64,000 nt of DNA from Mumia sp. Pv4-285 (GTDB lineage Bacteria; Actinomycetota; Actinomycetes; Propionibacteriales; Nocardioidaceae), in NCBI RefSeq assembly GCF_041320275.1, contig NZ_CP162023.1:1922001-1986000 (forward strand), read 5' to 3'. Both the position numbers and the translations under genes were made by a program. The first letter of the stretch is position 1. Every line of letters begins with the position of its first letter. This document shows positions 59,512 to 64,000 of the stretch, in pieces. Below the pieces are notes generated by a model. The model made no database searches. It worked only from the letters and a program-made list of their open reading frames with translations, and had not been told where the DNA came from.

Positions 59512-60984
59512 ATGGGGCAAGAGGTCGATCCGCAGGTATTCACCCGCGAGGACCGCACGGCGTTCCGGGCGAAGATACGCCAGAGCCTCGACGTCTTCTC
59601 CCGGATGCTTCGCGACGCCACGTTCGACGCTGCGCGGCCGATGACCGGGGTCGAGATCGAGCTCAACCTGATCGACGACGAGGGCATGCCCGCGCTCCGC
59701 AACGAGGTGGTCCTCGAGGCGATCGCCGACGACGACTTCCAGACCGAGCTCGGGCAGTTCAACATCGAGATCAACATCGATCCACGAGCCCTCGACGGCG
59801 AGGGGCTGAGCCGGTACGAGAAGACGATCCGCGACGACCTCAACCACGCGGACGCGAGCGCGCGCTCCGTCGGCGTGAACCTCCTGATGATCGGGATCCT
59901 GCCGACCCTGAAGGCGGGGCACATGACGGCATCGACGATCTCGGCGAACCCCCGCTACGCGTTGCTGTCGGAGCAGGTGCTGGCCGCACGCGGCGAGGAC
60001 ATCGCGATCAACATCTCCGGTGCCGAGCGCCTGTCGACGACGTCCGAGTCGATCATGCCCGAGGCTGCCTGCACGAGCGTGCAGCTCCACCTGCAGGTTA
60101 GTCCTTCGGAGTTCGCCGCCTACTGGAACGCATCCCAGACCATCGCGTCGACCCAGCTGGCGATCGGCGCCAACTCGCCGTTCCTCATGGGCAAGCAGCT
60201 GTGGCACGAGACCCGCATCCCGTTGTTCGAGCAGGCGACCGACACCCGGTCCGACGAGCTGAAGGCGCAGGGTGTGCGTCCGCGAGTGTGGTTCGGCGAG
60301 CGATGGATCACGTCGATCTTCGACCTCTTCGAGGAGAACGTCCGCTACTTCCCGGCGCTGCTCCCGGTGCTCGAGGACGAGGACCCCGAGGTGGTGCTCG
60401 CAGCCGGTGACACGCCGTCGTTGGCCGAGCTGCGGCTGCACAACGGCACGATCTACCGGTGGAACCGGCCGATCTACGACGTCGTCGGTGATCGGCCGCA
60501 CGTCCGCGTCGAGAACCGGGTCCTCCCGGCCGGCCCCACGGTGATCGACACGGTCGCCAACGCCGCGTACTACTTCGGCCTGGTCAAGGCGCTGGTGGAC
60601 GCCGACCGCCCGTTGTGGACGCAGATGTCCTTCAGCGCTGCCGAGGAGAACTTCACGGCGGCTGCCAAGGACGGCATCGGAGCCTCGATCTACTGGCCGG
60701 GGATCGGCACGGTCGGTGTCTCCGAGCTCGTGCTCCGCAAGCTCCTGCCGATGGCGGCCGACGGGCTCCACTCGCTCGGTGTCGACAGCACCGACCGCGA
60801 CAAGTACCTCGGGATCATCGAGCAGCGTTGCCTGACCGGCCGCAACGGTGCGACGTGGCAGATCGACCGGTTCCGAGCGCTGTACGAGCATGCCGGCACC
60901 GACCGCGCCGAGGCCCTGCGTGCGATGACGCTCGACTACCGCGAGCGCATGCACAGCAACGAGCCGGTCCACACCTGGGACTGA
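59512..60984 (+). CDS. Glutamate--cysteine ligase (GCS2-type)
   Basis: A 490-residue ATP-dependent carboxylate-amine ligase. VEIELNLIDDEGMP (Mg-binding Glu), ELGQFNIEINIDPRAL, ISGAERLSTTSESIMPEA, the ANSPFLMG loop and VRVENRVLPAGPTVIDT are the GCS2 family blocks. It would join glutamate and cysteine; in actinobacteria such enzymes feed glutathione-like or ergothioneine pathways, or have other substrates, so the physiological product is open. The GAGAGGGG site supports the ATG. Confidence 0.88.
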   Translation: MGQEVDPQVFTREDRTAFRAKIRQSLDVFSRMLRDATFDAARPMTGVEIELNLIDDEGMPALRNEVVLEAIADDDFQTELGQFNIEINIDPRALDGEGLSRYEKTIRDDLNHADASARSVGVNLLMIGILPTLKAGHMTASTISANPRYALLSEQVLAARGEDIAINISGAERLSTTSESIMPEAACTSVQLHLQVSPSEFAAYWNASQTIASTQLAIGANSPFLMGKQLWHETRIPLFEQATDTRSDELKAQGVRPRVWFGERWITSIFDLFEENVRYFPALLPVLEDEDPEVVLAAGDTPSLAELRLHNGTIYRWNRPIYDVVGDRPHVRVENRVLPAGPTVIDTVANAAYYFGLVKALVDADRPLWTQMSFSAAEENFTAAAKDGIGASIYWPGIGTVGVSELVLRKLLPMAADGLHSLGVDSTDRDKYLGIIEQRCLTGRNGATWQIDRFRALYEHAGTDRAEALRAMTLDYRERMHSNEPVHTWD

Positions 60985-61018
60985 TCGTCGCGAGCGGCGG
61001 TCAGGTGTTCGCGAGGGG

Positions 61019-61609
61019 TCAGTTTCTGCGCGAACCCGCTCGCGTGCTCGCTCGGGTGCTGCGTGAACGCCCGACGATGCCGTCCGGGACGCTGACCCAG
61101 CCGCCACGGGACACGACCAGCACGGTCGGTGACTCGCGCCGGACGTCGTCTGCCTGCTCCGCGTGCTCCGCGTGCTCTGTCTGCTCCGCGTGCTCCGCGT
61201 GCTCCGCGTCCTGACCGGTCGCCGTCGCGCGCACTGCGGCGAACCAGGCGAGGTCGTCCGACCTGATCTCCGGGCGGCCGGTCCGGCCCCACGCGAGCAC
61301 TGTTCCGATCGCTCCACCGGGCGCAGAGAGGGGGCCCGAGGTGCGGGCGAGGCGTCGCAGCACCTCCGTGCGGGCCCAGGCGTCGAGACGGTGTGCCGAG
61401 CGAGCGGGACCTGACCAGTCGCCCAGCAGCCGTGCAGACGCGAAGTCGTACGACCAGAGCGACAGCCACGGGTCGACGCCCGGACCGGCGCCGCGGGCGA
61501 TCCAGCGTTCGACCAGCGCATCGGCGAGCGCACGCACGCTCGCAGAGGGAGGCCGAACAGAGGGTTCCAGGGTCAGCCGTGGCGGCAGAGAGTTGTCTCG
61601 TCGCGTCAT
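61019..61609 (-). CDS. Hypothetical protein with AEH/AEQ tandem repeat
   Basis: A 196-residue protein I do not recognise. Residues ~1-130 are a globular-looking part (LADALVERWIARGAGPGVDPW and SLWSYDFASARLLGDW), then a 21-residue low-complexity stretch of AEH/AEQ triplets encoded by seven 9-bp repeats, then a VLVVSRGGWVSVPDG strand and a basic tail. ATG 61609 has CACTGT six bases upstream. Converges on the ligase gene. Confidence 0.6.
   Translation of the reverse strand: MTRRDNSLPPRLTLEPSVRPPSASVRALADALVERWIARGAGPGVDPWLSLWSYDFASARLLGDWSGPARSAHRLDAWARTEVLRRLARTSGPLSAPGGAIGTVLAWGRTGRPEIRSDDLAWFAAVRATATGQDAEHAEHAEQTEHAEHAEQADDVRRESPTVLVVSRGGWVSVPDGIVGRSRSTRASTRAGSRRN
61149..61211. repeat. Tandem 9-bp repeat, seven units
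   Basis: Unit TCCGCGTGC, with four exact copies and three close variants, in frame with the minus-strand hypothetical gene (each unit encodes three residues). Confidence 0.9.
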
Positions 61610-61716
61610 GACTCCACAGTGGTCCCCGGAGACCGTCCACCGCTGTGGCTTCCACAGCGCACACCGCGATGTCGGACCGGTGTGGGTGCCGGGTATCGAG
61701 GACGCTCGAACAGGGA

Positions 61717-61722
61717 TACTGT
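61717..61722 (+). promoter_or_regulatory. Putative -10 box (TACTGT) for the universal stress protein gene
   Basis: TACTGT would start transcription near 61729, leaving a ~32-nt leader with GGAGG before ATG 61761. Confidence 0.4.
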
Positions 61723-61760
61723 CGGATCCGTCGAGATCATCGAGAAGCTGGAGGTCGAGG

Positions 61761-62165
61761 ATGGGCACGATCGTCGTGGGTTACGTCCCCAAGCCCGAGG
61801 GTCACGCTGCGCTGGCGCGTGCCGTGGAGGAGGCGAAGCTCAGGGGAGCACAGCTCGTCGTGGTGAACTCCCACCGCGGTGGACGCGACTTCGACGACGA
61901 GGATGCCGTCAAGACCGAGGAGCAGCTCGCTGAGGTCCGCGGCCGGCTCGCGGACTCGGGTGTCGAGTCCGAGGTACGCCAGCTCGTGCGAGGCATGGAT
62001 CCCGCTGACGACCTGATCAAGGTCGCCGACGAGGTGGGGGCCGAGTTCATCGTGATCGGTCTCCGTCGCAGGTCGCCCGTCGGCAAGCTCATCCTGGGCA
62101 GCAACGCGCAGCGGGTCCTGCTGGACGCGACGTGCCCGGTGCTCGCGGTCAAGGCGACGAGCTGA
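61761..62165 (+). CDS. Universal stress protein (UspA family)
   Basis: A 134-residue single Usp domain: TIVVGYVPKPEGHAAL start, LRGAQLVVVNSH, and the nucleotide-binding C-terminus VIGLRRRSPVGKLILGSNAQ. The G-x2-G-x9-G pattern of ATP-binding Usp proteins is modified (RRRSPVGKLILGS). Likely a cytosolic stress or nucleotide sensor. GGAGG upstream supports the ATG. Next gene is sigA. Confidence 0.9.
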   Translation: MGTIVVGYVPKPEGHAALARAVEEAKLRGAQLVVVNSHRGGRDFDDEDAVKTEEQLAEVRGRLADSGVESEVRQLVRGMDPADDLIKVADEVGAEFIVIGLRRRSPVGKLILGSNAQRVLLDATCPVLAVKATS

Positions 62166-62370
62166 CGACCTCGCAGGGGCGTAACGTTGGGCTGACGAAG
62201 GACAAAGGTCGCGTTTCGGTCACGGTCCGAATTCGATGGCCGGGTGGTTCGTGGTTCGTCCCGAGCGCGTGGCACACTGGACGGTGCCGCGGTTGACGGG
62301 AGGCCGGTTGATCGCGCCCTCGAACGCCTGCAGCGACCTTCTGGTCCAAGCACCCCAAGGGAGTCACCTC

Positions 62371-63662
<1,292 letters not shown>

Positions 63663-63684
<22 letters not shown>

Positions 63685-63714
63685 GCCTGCGCGACTACCT
63701 CGACTGAGCCTGCG
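63663..63714 (+). repeat. Tandem duplication of the sigA 3' end
   Basis: A 23-bp unit (CCTGCGCGACTACCTCGACT plus GAG) occurs at 63663-63685 and exactly again at 63686-63708, with a 6-base third start. It repeats the last sigA codons and stop. Confidence 0.95.
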
Positions 63715-63725
63715 CCACGAACGCG

Positions 63726-63763
63726 ACGAGCGCCGCGTACGGGACTCCGTACGCGGCGCTCGT
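63726..63763. terminator. Terminator between sigA and phytase genes
   Basis: A perfect 17-bp stem (ACGAGCGCCGCGTACGG and complement) with a GACT loop, between convergent genes. Confidence 0.85.
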
Positions 63764-63775
63764 GCGTGACGTCCG

Positions 63776-64000
63776 TCAGAACCGGCCGACCTTGCCGAGG
63801 TCGACGAGCTTGAAGTTCGTGCTCACTCGCACCTCGCCGTCGGTGCCAGTGATGTCGGGCGCGTTCTCGCCGTCGTGGGTGACCAGTAGGCCTCGGGGAT
63901 ACTCGCGGCCGAGCGGCGTCGTGACGACGGCAGCACCATCACTGTGCTGGACCCCGTCGGATGCTGCGGAGTCGACGACCGCGAAGGTGTCGACGTAGCG
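63776..64000 (-). CDS. Phytase-like beta-propeller protein, C-terminal fragment
   Basis: The last 74 residues of a gene that continues past the right edge. YVDTFAVVDSAASDGVQHSD, then YPRGLLVTHDGENAP and STNFKLVDLGKVGRF are the closing motifs of beta-propeller (3-phytase) proteins, where the final strand is NFKxVxW-like. Such enzymes remove phosphate from inositol hexakisphosphate. Signal peptide and catalytic part are not visible. Confidence 0.7.
   Translation of the reverse strand, partial: RYVDTFAVVDSAASDGVQHSDGAAVVTTPLGREYPRGLLVTHDGENAPDITGTDGEVRVSTNFKLVDLGKVGRF

Noticed and set aside
62236-62370. An upstream in-frame ATG for sigA
   Set aside because: The extra 45 residues lack the usual SigA N-terminal character and no good ribosome site precedes it; GTG 62371 has AAGGGAG.
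63762-63998. A plus-strand frame at the right edge
   Set aside because: The opposite strand carries clear phytase C-terminal motifs and an appropriate stop, so this is its shadow.

Overview
The window is about 70% GC, densely coded, uses mostly TGA stops and many GTG starts, and carries gene blocks typical of Actinomycetota: hisI with the Trp-associated membrane protein, trpCBA-lgt, gltBD-pyk, polA, rpsA-coaE, and two primary-type sigma factors about 8 kb apart. Gene content and order suggest the order Propionibacteriales, most likely a Nocardioidaceae such as Nocardioides or Aeromicrobium. This is inferred from synteny and protein character, not from a database search. No rRNA, insertion sequence, integrase or CRISPR array was seen, and no gene-free stretch exceeds 300 bases.

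Layout. 1-2.4 kb: an asymmetric heterodimeric ABC exporter, the first subunit cut by the window edge. 2.4-9.4 kb: hisI, three small membrane or accessory proteins, RDD and DUF2752 proteins, then trpC-trpB-trpA-lgt. trpE is not at its usual place. 9.4-17.9 kb: a VIT/CCC1-like transporter, both glutamate synthase subunits and pyruvate kinase. 18-23 kb, minus strand: a complete branched-chain amino acid ABC importer (livKHMGF), with a strong hairpin between the binding-protein gene and the rest. 23.3-28.3 kb: tRNA-Leu(CAA), an ANTAR response regulator, a DUF554 protein, an acetyltransferase and DNA polymerase I.

28.4-47.1 kb is the accessory part, lying between polA and the aminopeptidase/rpsA block. 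It holds a formylglycine-type sulfatase followed by an envelope-glycan locus: flippase, UbiA-type polyprenyl-phosphate phosphoribosyltransferase, DUF2613 mini-protein, GT4 glycosyltransferase, methyltransferase, a 1370-residue AftD-like GT-C enzyme with discoidin modules, an acyltransferase, a second GT-C-like protein, an arylsulfotransferase-like secreted protein and a DUF3068 protein. Together these look like machinery for building, exporting, acylating and perhaps sulfating an arabinofuranose-containing surface glycan. Genes alternate strands, and several promoters are leaderless or bidirectional.

47.2-64 kb returns to housekeeping: M18 aminopeptidase, rpsA (with the clearest promoter of the window), a lipoate ligase-family protein, coaE, an NmrA-like protein, a phage-flavoured mini-protein, SigB-like sigma, a DHFR-like reductase, oligopeptidase B, DinB, DUF4192, a glutamate-cysteine ligase, a low-complexity hypothetical protein, a universal stress protein, SigA (with a four-residue deletion in region 3 and a 3' tandem duplication), and the tail of a phytase at the right edge.

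Two regulatory patterns recur. Many start codons sit 6-7 nt after a TANNNT hexamer with no Shine-Dalgarno sequence, which points to leaderless mRNAs. In addition, all five TAG-stopped genes that have a co-directional downstream neighbour use that TAG as the first half of a TAGNNT -10 box, whereas none of the four plus-strand TAG-stopped genes facing a convergent neighbour does.
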